In this document: positions 36,388 through 45,690 of the stretch, piece after piece
Layout of the letters: each line of letters begins with the position of its first letter
Numbering within the stretch: the stretch's first letter is position 1
Assembly (NCBI RefSeq): GCF_016651435.1
Contig: NZ_JAEPRJ010000001.1
Span: 496,001-560,000, forward strand
DNA length: 64,000 nt
Reading direction: 5' to 3'
Origin: Catonella massiliensis
GTDB taxonomy: Bacteria; Bacillota; Clostridia; Lachnospirales; Lachnospiraceae
Program-made: the position numbers and the translations under genes
The notes under the pieces: generated by a model
What the model saw: the letters and a program-made list of their open reading frames with translations, nothing else
What the model was told of the DNA's origin: nothing
Databases searched by the model: none

Positions 36388-36792
36388 ATGAAAGAGATAA
36401 TAAAAGACGGTAAAGTAGTTGCCAGACACATTCTTGAAAGCGATATAAAGGAAGGGCTAAATTTCTATTCAAATGATGACGAGTTCATTCAGGTAGGAGC
36501 TTGGAACTATGATAACGGCAAAAGATTACTTGGACATATTCATAATGAGGTGGATAGAAATGTCAATAGAACCTGTGAAGTCCTGTATGTTATTAAGGGA
36601 AGTTTAGAAGCTAGAATATATGATTTGTCGGAAAACCTTCTAGAAACTTTTGTAGTTGGACAGGGCGAGATTTTAGTGCTCCTTGAATGTGGGCATGGTT
36701 ATACAATACTCTCAGATGATACAAAGGTAATTGAAATTAAAAACGGCCCTTATTTGGGAGCAGATGTTGATAGAAGAAGGATAGAAAATTAA
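36388..36792 (+). CDS. Cupin-domain protein of the sugar cluster
   Basis: This 134-residue single-cupin protein has HIHNEVDRNVNRTCEVLYVIKGSLEARIYD as metal-binding and barrel core, and a GHGYTILSDDTKVIEIKNGPY end. Small cupins in sugar loci can be ketoisomerases (FdtA type) or accessory proteins (WbuC type), and the sequence does not settle which. It lies between the epimerase and aminotransferase genes with spacing of about 10 bp, so a step between them is likely. Confidence 0.62.
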   Translation: MKEIIKDGKVVARHILESDIKEGLNFYSNDDEFIQVGAWNYDNGKRLLGHIHNEVDRNVNRTCEVLYVIKGSLEARIYDLSENLLETFVVGQGEILVLLECGHGYTILSDDTKVIEIKNGPYLGADVDRRRIEN

Positions 36793-36803
36793 GGAGAAAA
36801 ACA

Positions 36804-37886
36804 ATGGACTTTATCATTCAGATGGAACCATCTTACGATCATAATGAAAAAAATGCTTTGAATGAGTATATGGAATCAGGCGGCTGGTTGATGGAATTTA
36901 AGAAGACTAGAGAGCTTGAAAGCATGATAGCGGACTACACAGGAGCTAAGTATTGTTCCATTATGCCTAATGGAACTGTCAGCCTGTCAGTTGCACTTAT
37001 AGCTTGCGGCATAGGTGTTGGTGACGAAGTTATAGTACCTGATTATACCATGGTAGCTACTCCTAATGCGGTAGAACTTATTGGTGCAAAGGCAGTATTT
37101 GTAGACATTGATAGGGATACTCTATGCATGGACTATGATGCTATGGTAAATGCAGTTACAGAGAAGACTAAGGCTGTATTTTTTGTTTCTATCAATGGAA
37201 GATGCCCTAAGGACATTGACAAGTATGTCGAGTTTTGTAAGTCCCGTGGAATCCACTTTTTAGAAGATGCAGCGCAGTCTCTAGGAAGCTTTTGCAATGG
37301 CAAACATCTTGGTAGATTTGGCGAGATAGGCAGCTTTTCTTTCAGTGTACCTAAGATAATAACTACAGGGCAGGGAGGAGCTCTTATCACAGATGATGAA
37401 GAGCTTTATAATAAAATAGTGAAAATAAGGGACTTCGGCAGGGACAAAGGCGGAAGTGACCATTACTTAACTAAGGGTTGGAATTTTAAGTTTACAGATG
37501 TTCAGGCGGTCATTGGAATTGAGCAGATGAAAAAGCTCCACTCTAGAGTTATGCGTAAAAAAGAGATGGGTAAACTCTATGAAAAACTGTTATCAGGTAT
37601 TACAGGAGTGGAATTAATACCAACTGATTTGGAAGAGACATCACCTTGGTTTTATGACATTTTGGCAGATGATAGAGAAAAGCTGCTTGAATTCTTAAAG
37701 GATAATGGTATAGGGTCAAGAATCTTTTATCCACCACTTCATGCAGAACCAGCTTATGGATATGAAGGGCATTATCCTATTACAGAAGAAATTTCTAAAA
37801 AAGGTTTATGGCTGCCGTCTGCAATAACATTAACTGACGAACAAATAACATATGTTTGTGGTAAGATAAGAGAGTACTATAATTAG
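36804..37886 (+). CDS. DegT/DnrJ/EryC1 sugar aminotransferase (perosamine synthase-like)
   Basis: The 360-residue PLP enzyme has the family blocks GVGDEVIVPDYTMVATPNAV, FLEDAAQSLGS (PLP-binding aspartate) and SFSVPKIITTGQGGAL. The PLP-forming lysine is kept, so it is an aminotransferase and not a ColD-type dehydratase (which has histidine there). It would add a 4-amino group to the 4-keto sugar made by Gmd and modified by the preceding enzymes. Confidence 0.86.
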   Translation: MDFIIQMEPSYDHNEKNALNEYMESGGWLMEFKKTRELESMIADYTGAKYCSIMPNGTVSLSVALIACGIGVGDEVIVPDYTMVATPNAVELIGAKAVFVDIDRDTLCMDYDAMVNAVTEKTKAVFFVSINGRCPKDIDKYVEFCKSRGIHFLEDAAQSLGSFCNGKHLGRFGEIGSFSFSVPKIITTGQGGALITDDEELYNKIVKIRDFGRDKGGSDHYLTKGWNFKFTDVQAVIGIEQMKKLHSRVMRKKEMGKLYEKLLSGITGVELIPTDLEETSPWFYDILADDREKLLEFLKDNGIGSRIFYPPLHAEPAYGYEGHYPITEEISKKGLWLPSAITLTDEQITYVCGKIREYYN

Positions 37887-37913
37887 TTCGTAAACTTGTA
37901 TTAGGAGAGCAAT

Positions 37914-38522
37914 ATGAATGGATATTTGGATACGGCAGGAATAGAGAGATTAGGGCTAAAGAGTGTGGGAGAAAATGTTCTTATAAGTGAAAAAGCCTGC
38001 ATTTATATGCCTGAAAAAATCTCAATCGGAAGTAATGTTAGAATAGATGATTTTTGTATTTTAGTTGGTGATATTACACTTGGAAACTATATACACATAT
38101 CTCCTTTTGCCAGTATCCATGGTACAGGAGGAGGAAGTGTAACTATGAAGGACTTCACAGGGCTTGGAAGTTACGCAACCATATATGCAGGAAGTGATGA
38201 TTTCAATGGCGGTACATTGACGAATCCTACAGTACCTAAGGAATATTGTAAGATAATCTCTGGAAATGTGGTAATGGAAAAACATTGCCTCGTTGGCATA
38301 AAAAGTGTTTTATTACCTAAGGCGTATATGTATGAAGGTTCTGTACTAGGAGCAATGAGTCTCTTGAATAAAAAGGCGAAACCATGGTCAGTTTATTTTG
38401 GAAGTCCGGCACGAAGGATTGATGAAAGAAATCGTAAGACTTTAGAATACGAAGAGCTCTTTTTAAAGAGTAAAATTTCTAATATGGGGGTAAAGATTGA
38501 AAATAGTAATTTTACCACCTGA
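37914..38522 (+). CDS. Hexapeptide-repeat acyltransferase
   Basis: The 202-residue left-handed beta-helix protein has successive hexapeptide repeats (ISIGSNVRIDDFCILVGDITLGNYIHI and later VVMEKHCLVGIKSVLLPKAY), with the C-terminal acetyl-CoA cap YFGSPARRIDER. It follows the aminotransferase, so N-acylation of the 4-amino sugar is the simplest role. Its last 26 bp overlap the TTG start of the next gene. Confidence 0.82.
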   Translation: MNGYLDTAGIERLGLKSVGENVLISEKACIYMPEKISIGSNVRIDDFCILVGDITLGNYIHISPFASIHGTGGGSVTMKDFTGLGSYATIYAGSDDFNGGTLTNPTVPKEYCKIISGNVVMEKHCLVGIKSVLLPKAYMYEGSVLGAMSLLNKKAKPWSVYFGSPARRIDERNRKTLEYEELFLKSKISNMGVKIENSNFTT

Positions 38523-39561
38523 TTTAAGATGGAATGAAGAAAGAAGATATCCTGATAAATGGATTAGCTTAAAAGATATTGAAACTGTACTTAATGGACG
38601 AAATGACGGCTCCATAATTAAACTAATTTCCGATGAAAATGATTTGCTAAATGCTGATTGGATCATATTTATTGGATGGTATGCTTGGTCATATAAATGG
38701 TATGGTTTAGTATTAAAAAATAAACTGATTAATAAATCAGTATATTGGATGCTTGAACCTGAGGTAGTAAACCCACAACATAATAAAGAAGGTGTTGAGA
38801 GAATTTTAAGAAGATTTAAATATATAATGACTTGGAATAAAAATCTTGTTGACGATAACAGAGTATTTTGGTTGAATATTCCGTATAACTGGAAAATTGA
38901 TGTTGATTCCAATGTGTTTTATAATACTGCAGATAAGCATAAATTATTAACTAATATTACAGCTAATAAAACATCACTTGTTGAGGGAGAACTGTATACA
39001 GAGAGGGAGAAAATAATTAAATGGTTTGAGAATAATCATCCGGATAAATTTATGTTTTATGGAAATGGGTGGGAAAAAAATAAATATATAACATATGGCG
39101 GAACCTGTGGAAATAAGAAGGATGTTTATCAAGAATTTAAATTTGCGCTGTGTATTGAAAATGCCTCAGTGGTAGATTGCTTATCTGAAAAAATAATGGA
39201 TTGTCTCACTTCGGGAGTTGTACCGATATATAAGGGTGCCCCTAATATAACAGATTATATTCCGCAATCGTGTTTTATTAACTACAATAAGTTTAATAGT
39301 TATGATGATTTATATGCTTATCTTGAGAATATGCCTAATACAATGTATAAGGAGTATATTAACAATATAAAACAGTTTATACTAAATACTGAGGAGATTG
39401 AAATTTTTAGTCCCTCAAAATGGATAGAGTGTTTTGATTACTTGAGTGCTAAAAATGAAAATTCTGAAGTATTCGAAATAAAGCCTAAAGGTATAGTAGA
39501 ATTTATGATTGAATACTTTATATTCGATATAAAATATTTACTATACAAGTTATTTAAGTGA
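38497..39561 (+). CDS. GT10-family fucosyltransferase-like glycosyltransferase
   Basis: The 354-residue protein has the GT10 (alpha-1,3/4-fucosyltransferase) C-terminal signature FKFALCIENASVVDCLSEKI, then MDCLTSGVVPIYKGAPNI, which binds the GDP sugar. An N-terminal acceptor domain contains WYAWSYKWYG. A GDP-L-fuco-type donor made by the gmd group fits. The TTG start at 38497 lies six bases after GGGGG; no ATG nearby has a ribosome site. The gene is markedly AT-rich relative to its neighbours, suggesting separate acquisition. Confidence 0.8.
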   Translation: MKIVILPPDLRWNEERRYPDKWISLKDIETVLNGRNDGSIIKLISDENDLLNADWIIFIGWYAWSYKWYGLVLKNKLINKSVYWMLEPEVVNPQHNKEGVERILRRFKYIMTWNKNLVDDNRVFWLNIPYNWKIDVDSNVFYNTADKHKLLTNITANKTSLVEGELYTEREKIIKWFENNHPDKFMFYGNGWEKNKYITYGGTCGNKKDVYQEFKFALCIENASVVDCLSEKIMDCLTSGVVPIYKGAPNITDYIPQSCFINYNKFNSYDDLYAYLENMPNTMYKEYINNIKQFILNTEEIEIFSPSKWIECFDYLSAKNENSEVFEIKPKGIVEFMIEYFIFDIKYLLYKLFK

Positions 39562-39601
39562 TTTTTTAAAATTACATTATTGTTTTATAGGAGAGTAAGC
39601 G

Positions 39602-40969
39602 TTGAAAATATTACTTTTATCTGGTGGTTCAGGACAGAGGCTATGGCCTCTGTCAAATGACTTTTGCTCAAAGCAGTATATTAAGGTGCTTTCTGGAGAA
39701 GATGGTAGACAGTCTATGTTGCAGAGAGTGTTTTCCCAGCTTAAATCTGTCGGGAAATCAGATGATGCAGTAATTATAGCAAGTGAGGCGCAGAAGGACA
39801 TTATTTACAGTCAGCTTGGAAGCAAGACAAAGATTGCTGTAGAACCATCTAGGAAAGACACATTCCCTGCCATTCTACTAGGTTGTTCCTGGCTATATGA
39901 ACAGGGCTCTAATGAGGATGAAGTAGTAATTGTAATGCCTGTAGATCCTTATGTTGAAAGGGATTATTTTGAGAACTTCGAATTGCTTGCAAAAAAACTA
40001 AACGAAAGTGGAAGTGATATCGCTTTGATGGGAGCAATCCCGACCTATCCATCCGAAAAATATGGATACATAATTCCAGGAGACCAGAAAGATGGTTATT
40101 TTGATATAAAAGGCTTTAAGGAAAAGCCACAACTAGAGGAAGCTAAAAAGTTACTAGCACAGAAGGCTTTATGGAATTGCGGAGTGTTTTGCTTTAAGCT
40201 TGGACTGATTAAGGCGTACTGCTTAAAATATGGTATAAATTTCTCCTATTCTGATGTAAAAGCAAGCTATGAGAAATTACCTAAAATCAGCTTTGACTAT
40301 GAGGTACTTGAAAAAAGTGGCAGTAAAATAGCTATAGAGTATAGTGGCATATGGAAAGACATAGGAACTTGGAATACACTCACTGAAGAAATGGATGTAG
40401 ATAGCATAGGCGACGTATACATTGATGATACTTCAAGTGCTACACATGTAGTTAATACTTTGGATATTCCACTAATTGTCATGGGAGCAGATAATCTGAT
40501 AGTGTCAGCAACCTATGATGGAATTCTTGTAGCCGATAAAGAAAGAAGTTCATACCTAAAGGACAGTTTGAATAGAATAAAGATATCCCCTAGGTACGAG
40601 GAAAGAATATGGGGCACAATCAAAACTATAGATAGGTCAGAAGAAGGTGGAAGAGGAGTATGCACAAATAAGGTGAAGGTGTCATCAGGTAAGCATACCT
40701 CGTATCATAGGCATACTGAACATGATGAGATTATAACAGTACTTTCAGGTGAGGGGTTACTTGTAACTGAAGACTGTATCTTGAAACTCACCCCTGGAGT
40801 TTCGGTTACACTTGAAGCCGGAAGGTTTCACGCAATAAAGGGAAGTAAAGAACTTGTGTATATCGAGGTTCTTCTAGGCAATTTGGAAAGAGATGATGTT
40901 GAAAGAGCCTTATTTAATTGGGAAGATATTATGCAGAATTATTTTGATGTAAACAAGAAATTATCATAA
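39602..40969 (+). CDS. manC: Mannose-1-phosphate guanylyltransferase (ManC type, with cupin domain)
   Basis: The 455-residue protein starts LLLSGGSGQRLWPLSND, the nucleotidyltransferase pyrophosphorylase loop. It carries FKEKP and a C-terminal cupin (from about 340, with GKHTSYHRHTEHDEIITVLSG) like the phosphomannose isomerase domain of ManC/AlgA. It makes GDP-mannose, the substrate of Gmd. The TTG start has AGGAG eight bases upstream. Whether the isomerase half is active is not certain. Confidence 0.88.
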   Translation: MKILLLSGGSGQRLWPLSNDFCSKQYIKVLSGEDGRQSMLQRVFSQLKSVGKSDDAVIIASEAQKDIIYSQLGSKTKIAVEPSRKDTFPAILLGCSWLYEQGSNEDEVVIVMPVDPYVERDYFENFELLAKKLNESGSDIALMGAIPTYPSEKYGYIIPGDQKDGYFDIKGFKEKPQLEEAKKLLAQKALWNCGVFCFKLGLIKAYCLKYGINFSYSDVKASYEKLPKISFDYEVLEKSGSKIAIEYSGIWKDIGTWNTLTEEMDVDSIGDVYIDDTSSATHVVNTLDIPLIVMGADNLIVSATYDGILVADKERSSYLKDSLNRIKISPRYEERIWGTIKTIDRSEEGGRGVCTNKVKVSSGKHTSYHRHTEHDEIITVLSGEGLLVTEDCILKLTPGVSVTLEAGRFHAIKGSKELVYIEVLLGNLERDDVERALFNWEDIMQNYFDVNKKLS

Positions 40970-40988
40970 GAGCTTGAATGGAGTGAAT

Positions 40989-42743
40989 ATGTTTTCTGTA
41001 TTAGGAAAATTTAACAAACTGTTAAATGCTAAGCAAAAAAGCCGCTTAGCAGTACTAGGATTAGTAACTGTAATAGGCGCATTTTTAGAGGTAATCGGAG
41101 TTTCGCTCATGTTACCTCTTATTACTGCTATAATGCAACCTGATATAATAACCAGCAACAAGTATATTGCATATATATGCAATATTTTAGATTTACATTC
41201 ACATAGGACATTCGTGATTGTTTGCATAATTGTGGTTATTTGTGTGTTTATCTTTAAGGATTTCTTCTTAATGATGCAGTACTATATTCAGGCTAGATTT
41301 GTATGTAACAATCAATTCGCTATGCAGCAGAAAATGTTGAGTGGTTTTCTTAACCGTCCTTATGAATTTTTTCTAAGTGCTGAATCAGGAGAAATCCTTA
41401 GAGTCATACAATCAGATGTTGTTGCAACCTATGCACTATTGACCACAGTACTTGGGATGTTTACCGAGGCAGTAGTAGCAGTGGCTATATCTATAACTAT
41501 TTTTATAATTGATCCGCTTATGACTACATTTGTAATAGTAATGATGTCTGTTGTTGTGATTGCCATAGCAAAGCTAGTAAAACCCGTGCTTAAAAAGAAG
41601 GGAGAAGAACAGTTAATTAATAATTCTCTTATGTATAAGTGGTTAATACAAGGCATAACGGGAATAAAAGAAATTAAGGTTGGTGGAAAAGAAGATTTCT
41701 TTAGGGTTAATTTTGAAATAAGCGGTAAAAAATATATAAGTGCAGAAAAATGGAGAACTGTGTTTTCCAATATTCCGAGACTTATGATAGAAATGGTTTC
41801 TGTATGCTCAACTTTAGCATTTATAGCATTTATGATATATAAGGGAAGAGAAATAGAAACTTTGGTTCCTACACTAGGGGCCTTTGCGATGGCAGCTATG
41901 AAGCTTATGCCAAGTGCAAATAGGATAGTTGCAGGCATCAATCAGGTGGTATTTCAGTTGCCTTCATTGAACAAGTTACTAGAAGATATTGAGATGTTTG
42001 AAGAGGATGAGAAAAAATATTCATCTTATAGAAAAAATAATTCAAATAAGACTGTAAAAGTCTTGACTTTTAATGATAAAATAGAACTGAAAGATATAGT
42101 ATATCACTACCAGAATTCAGATAAACTAATCTTAGATAAGGCTAATATGATAATCCCGGTAGGTAAATCAATTGGTATAGTGGGGGCATCAGGATCTGGT
42201 AAAACCACAGCAGTTGATATATTGCTAGGGCTTTTGCTTGCCAATGAAGGCGAAGTACTTGCAGATGGCGTCAATGTAATGGAGCATTATTCAGAGTGGC
42301 TATCTAACATAGGCTATATCCCACAAAGTATATTTATGTTAGATGACGATATTAAAAGTAATGTGGCTTTTGGTGTAAAAAAAGAAGAACAGGATGAAGA
42401 GAGGGTTTGGGAGGCTCTTAGAGAGGCTCAGCTTGAAGACTTTGTTAGAGGGCTAAAAGATGGAATTCATACCCAGATTGGTGAAAGGGGAATGCGCCTA
42501 TCCGGTGGACAGAAACAAAGAATTGGTATAGCAAGGGCATTGTACTCAAACCCAGCAGTTCTTGTATTTGATGAGGCAACTTCTGCACTTGATAGTGAAA
42601 CGGAAGCTGCTGTTATGTCATCCATTAACGGCTTACATGGTAAGAAAACAATGATAATTATTGCACATAGACTACAGACAATAAAAGAGTGTGATATGGT
42701 TTACAGGGTTGGAGATGGAAAGATAGTTGAAGAGAATTTATGA
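40989..42743 (+). CDS. PglK-like ABC transporter (lipid-linked oligosaccharide flippase)
   Basis: The 584-residue half-transporter has six membrane helices (to about residue 310). The nucleotide-binding domain has Walker A GASGSGKT at about 399-406, the signature LSGGQKQR and Walker B VLVFDEATSALD. The N-terminal segment GAFLEVIGVSLMLPLITAIM is typical of PglK/WlaB flippases that move lipid-linked oligosaccharides across the membrane. The ATG at 40989 has GGAG five bases before it. A flippase of this type would replace Wzx; no Wzy-like gene is seen. Confidence 0.82.
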   Translation: MFSVLGKFNKLLNAKQKSRLAVLGLVTVIGAFLEVIGVSLMLPLITAIMQPDIITSNKYIAYICNILDLHSHRTFVIVCIIVVICVFIFKDFFLMMQYYIQARFVCNNQFAMQQKMLSGFLNRPYEFFLSAESGEILRVIQSDVVATYALLTTVLGMFTEAVVAVAISITIFIIDPLMTTFVIVMMSVVVIAIAKLVKPVLKKKGEEQLINNSLMYKWLIQGITGIKEIKVGGKEDFFRVNFEISGKKYISAEKWRTVFSNIPRLMIEMVSVCSTLAFIAFMIYKGREIETLVPTLGAFAMAAMKLMPSANRIVAGINQVVFQLPSLNKLLEDIEMFEEDEKKYSSYRKNNSNKTVKVLTFNDKIELKDIVYHYQNSDKLILDKANMIIPVGKSIGIVGASGSGKTTAVDILLGLLLANEGEVLADGVNVMEHYSEWLSNIGYIPQSIFMLDDDIKSNVAFGVKKEEQDEERVWEALREAQLEDFVRGLKDGIHTQIGERGMRLSGGQKQRIGIARALYSNPAVLVFDEATSALDSETEAAVMSSINGLHGKKTMIIIAHRLQTIKECDMVYRVGDGKIVEENL

Positions 42744-42789
42744 GACAAAAATGATGGAGTGAAACCTAGCAACCGTGATAGGAGATAAG

Positions 42790-43266
42790 ATGGAAAACAA
42801 ACTGATACTTTACCATAGTAGCCAGCAAATAGTAGAATTTCCAGAGATTAGACTACAAAGGTACAATAAAGACTTCTATTTTGGATTTTATTGTACCAAT
42901 ATTGAAAGTCAGGCTATAAGGTGGGCTACAAGATTTGATGGAAAAGGATTTATAAGTGAATATGACTATGTCCCTAATAATGAGTTAAATATTAAGCAAT
43001 TCACCGATATGAGTGAAGAGTGGCTTGATTTTATAGTAGATTGCAGACTGGGAAAACCTCATAATTTTGACATTGTGGAAGGACCTATGGCAAATGATAC
43101 GATATTTAACTATGTTCAGGATTTTGCTGATAAAAAGATAAGCAGAGAGGCGTTTTGGACTCTAGCGAAACTTAATAGACCAACTCATCAGATTAGTTTT
43201 CATTCCGCACGAGCACTTGCTACATTGACCTTTATAAGTGGAAGAGAAGTAACTAATGAAGAATAA
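42790..43266 (+). CDS. DUF3990-family protein
   Basis: The 158-residue protein has the DUF3990 order of motifs: LILYHSSQQIVEFPEI at the start, a YFGFYCTNIESQAIRWATR block and WLDFIVDCRLGKPHNFDIVEGPMANDTIF. DUF3990 proteins resemble ADP-ribosyltransferase folds and are proposed toxins that occur next to DUF3791 proteins. No DUF3791 gene is adjacent here, so this copy is an orphan. Start ATG 42790 has AGGAG five bases upstream. A broken copy exists at 24661. Confidence 0.72.
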   Translation: MENKLILYHSSQQIVEFPEIRLQRYNKDFYFGFYCTNIESQAIRWATRFDGKGFISEYDYVPNNELNIKQFTDMSEEWLDFIVDCRLGKPHNFDIVEGPMANDTIFNYVQDFADKKISREAFWTLAKLNRPTHQISFHSARALATLTFISGREVTNEE

Positions 43267-43326
43267 TATCAATAAAAATTACACACAATACTTGTACATT
43301 ACCACCAAGAAACAGGAGGAATCAAA

Positions 43327-43689
43327 ATGACAACATACTACACTACAACCCACCTAAAGCTTACTGTAGCGGATGGTATCTACACCATAAGCTTTTCAGA
43401 CTATGCCATCACAAAGCTTGGCAATATTATGTTTCTTAATCTCCCTGAAGAAGGGGATGAGGTTCAGTCAGGTGATGCTGTGGGAGACGTAGAAAGCATT
43501 AAAACTGTAACTGATATAATCTGTCCGATATCAGGAGAGGTTGTAGAAGTAAATGAAGAAGTAGCAGATCATCCTGAAAAGATAACCCTTAAGCGTGAGG
43601 AAGCTTGGTTGTTTAAGGTAAAGGTAGAAGAAGAACCGGAAGATTTAATGACAGAAGAAGAGTATTTAGAATATGTAAAGGGATTATAA
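43327..43689 (+). CDS. Lipoyl carrier protein, GcvH-like
   Basis: The 120-residue protein has the glycine cleavage H-protein fold: FSDYAITKLGNIMFLNLPEEGDEV, then VESIKTVTDIICPISGEVVEVN, in which K59 is the lipoylation site. The C-terminus ends with acidic EEEYLEYVKG. No GcvP or GcvT gene is near. Instead a dihydrolipoyl dehydrogenase (two bases downstream) and a lipoate ligase follow. It is therefore a GcvH-like protein with a different task, possibly a dedicated redox carrier. Confidence 0.85.
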   Translation: MTTYYTTTHLKLTVADGIYTISFSDYAITKLGNIMFLNLPEEGDEVQSGDAVGDVESIKTVTDIICPISGEVVEVNEEVADHPEKITLKREEAWLFKVKVEEEPEDLMTEEEYLEYVKGL

Positions 43690-43690
43690 A

Positions 43691-44971
43691 ATGTATAAAA
43701 TTGCTATCATAGGTGGAGGACCTGCAGGCTATAGTGCTGCTTTTGAAGCTGTCAGATATGGTTTTAGCGTATTGCTGTTTGAGATGGATATGCTTGGTGG
43801 GACCTGTCTAAATAGAGGCTGTGTACCGACAAAGTATCTTTCTCATGTAGCAGAACTTTACAGCAATATAAATGAATCAAAGCGCTATGGGATTGGCGTA
43901 GAGCCTACAGGCTTAGACTATGAAAAAACTGTGGATGAATCTGAAAATATAGTATCAAAGCTAAGAGAGGACCTCACAAATAATCTCTTACAAAGTAAGA
44001 TAACCATTGTAAAAGGAAAGGCTAAGCTTCTTGATGAGACTCATATTAGCTGTAATGGCGAAGTGTTTGAAGCAGAACATATAATTATTGCAACTGGCTC
44101 AAAGAATACGGACAAGCCCTTTGTTCACTGTATAAATACAGATGAACTCCTTAGCCTCAAGCATTTGCCTGATAAGCTTATAATCCTTGGAGGTGGAGTA
44201 TCTGCAGTAGAATTTGCTGATATTTTTAGTAGCTTAGGCACACAGGTGGATATATACATAAGGGGGAAGCGTATTCTTCGCAAGTGGAGCAAGGAGATAG
44301 CAACCTCAGTCAGCAGTGTATTAAAGAAAAATGGAGTTAAGATACATACAGAGGCTGATTTTGCTGACATTGACCTGACCTCAGCTACCGTTTTATCAGT
44401 GCTTGGAAGAAAGCCTAATCTAGAAGGCGTAGATGAAGGCCTTGTAAGCATAGCCGATGATGGGGGAATAGTAGTTGATGAATACTACAGAACCAAAACT
44501 AAAAATATATTTGCTGTAGGTGATGTTATCTGGCATAGCTCACAGCTAGCCCATGTTGCTATGGAAGAAGCAAAGCAGGTGGTAAGGTTTATAGCAGGAG
44601 AAACTACCAAAAAAAGTGCAGTGGTTCAGTGTATATATACTATGCCTGAAGTAGCTGTAGTTGGTCTGTCTGAAAGTGAAGCAAAGGAAGCGGGGATAGA
44701 TTACATAAGTTCAAAGCAGACGATGTATTCCAATGCCAGGACTGTCATAGGTTCAACAGACAGGGGATTTATCAAGATAATAGCTGATAAAAATACTGAG
44801 AAGATAATAGGTGCAGAGCTTATGTGCGAAAGAGCAAGTGATATGGTTGGAGAATTAGCTCTGGCGATAAACAATGGTATTACAGTGTCTGAACTTGAAG
44901 GCTCTACAAGAGCTCATCCTACCTTTTATGAGGCAGTAACAGAAGCTTTGGCTAAACTAATAAGAAACTAG
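43691..44971 (+). CDS. lpdA: Dihydrolipoyl dehydrogenase
   Basis: The 426-residue flavoprotein disulphide reductase has an N-terminal FAD site (IIGGGPAGYSAAFEA) and the redox pair C39 and C44 in GGTCLNRGCVPTK. It also has the NAD site LIILGGGVSAVEFAD and the C-terminal His-Glu pair in RAHPTFYEAVTEA. All active-site residues are present, though the protein is about 40 residues shorter than common forms. It would reoxidise or reduce the lipoyl group on the preceding carrier with NAD(H). Confidence 0.9.
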   Translation: MYKIAIIGGGPAGYSAAFEAVRYGFSVLLFEMDMLGGTCLNRGCVPTKYLSHVAELYSNINESKRYGIGVEPTGLDYEKTVDESENIVSKLREDLTNNLLQSKITIVKGKAKLLDETHISCNGEVFEAEHIIIATGSKNTDKPFVHCINTDELLSLKHLPDKLIILGGGVSAVEFADIFSSLGTQVDIYIRGKRILRKWSKEIATSVSSVLKKNGVKIHTEADFADIDLTSATVLSVLGRKPNLEGVDEGLVSIADDGGIVVDEYYRTKTKNIFAVGDVIWHSSQLAHVAMEEAKQVVRFIAGETTKKSAVVQCIYTMPEVAVVGLSESEAKEAGIDYISSKQTMYSNARTVIGSTDRGFIKIIADKNTEKIIGAELMCERASDMVGELALAINNGITVSELEGSTRAHPTFYEAVTEALAKLIRN

Positions 44972-44982
44972 AGGTAAACAAG

Positions 44983-45690
44983 GTGTATAAGTATATTTGT
45001 TCAGAAAATACAAGTCCGTATTATAATCTGGCACTTGAAAGAAGCTTATTTGATTTTGTGGATGAGGATACGGTAATTCTATATCTTTGGCAGAACTCCC
45101 ACACCATAGTCATTGGGAAGAATCAGAATGCTTATGCCGAGTGTAAGGTTGATGAGTTTATCAAGGATGGAGGTACTCTTGCAAGGAGACCATCAGGCGG
45201 AGGTGCGGTTTATCACGACTTGGGCAACTTAAATTTTTCAATCATTTGTAAAGAGAGTATAGCTAAAGAACATACTTATCAGAGGATTGTTAAGGAGGCA
45301 CTTGGTTATTTTGGCATAGTTTCAGAGTTTAACGGAAGAAATGACCTGACAGTAGATGATAAAAAGTTCAGTGGCAATGCTTTTTATGTAAAAGATGATG
45401 TACTGTGTCAGCATGGAACTATTTTGATAAATTCAGATTTTAAGGAATTGTCAAAATACCTGACTCCTGATATAAGCAAGCTTGAGAGAAACCATGTAAA
45501 AAGTGTGGAATCAAGAGTAGTCAATCTTTCCGAAATCTCAGATAAAATAACGGTAGAGAGCATGAAGGAAGCTATGATAAAGGCTACAAATGCGGTTAGT
45601 ATAGATGAAATTCCGGAAGGAAGTAAAGTGGAAGAATATAAGAAGATTTTTGAAAATGATGAGTGGATTTTGGAAGGAAAGGGGCTGTAA
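44983..45690 (+). CDS. lplA: Lipoate-protein ligase
   Basis: The 235-residue enzyme has the lipoate-binding RRPSGGGAVYHDLGNLNFSI motif and the adenylate-binding KFSGNAFYV lysine. It lacks the separate C-terminal domain of E. coli LplA, as in several Firmicutes ligases. The GTG start at 44983 fits spacing to the preceding gene. Its place next to the GcvH-like gene suggests it lipoylates that protein. Its stop overlaps the next start (TAATG). Confidence 0.88.
   Translation: MYKYICSENTSPYYNLALERSLFDFVDEDTVILYLWQNSHTIVIGKNQNAYAECKVDEFIKDGGTLARRPSGGGAVYHDLGNLNFSIICKESIAKEHTYQRIVKEALGYFGIVSEFNGRNDLTVDDKKFSGNAFYVKDDVLCQHGTILINSDFKELSKYLTPDISKLERNHVKSVESRVVNLSEISDKITVESMKEAMIKATNAVSIDEIPEGSKVEEYKKIFENDEWILEGKGL

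Noticed and set aside
36804..37886. ColD-type 3-dehydratase (colitose pathway)
   Set aside because: The PLP lysine is present in SVPKIITTG, whereas ColD has histidine there.
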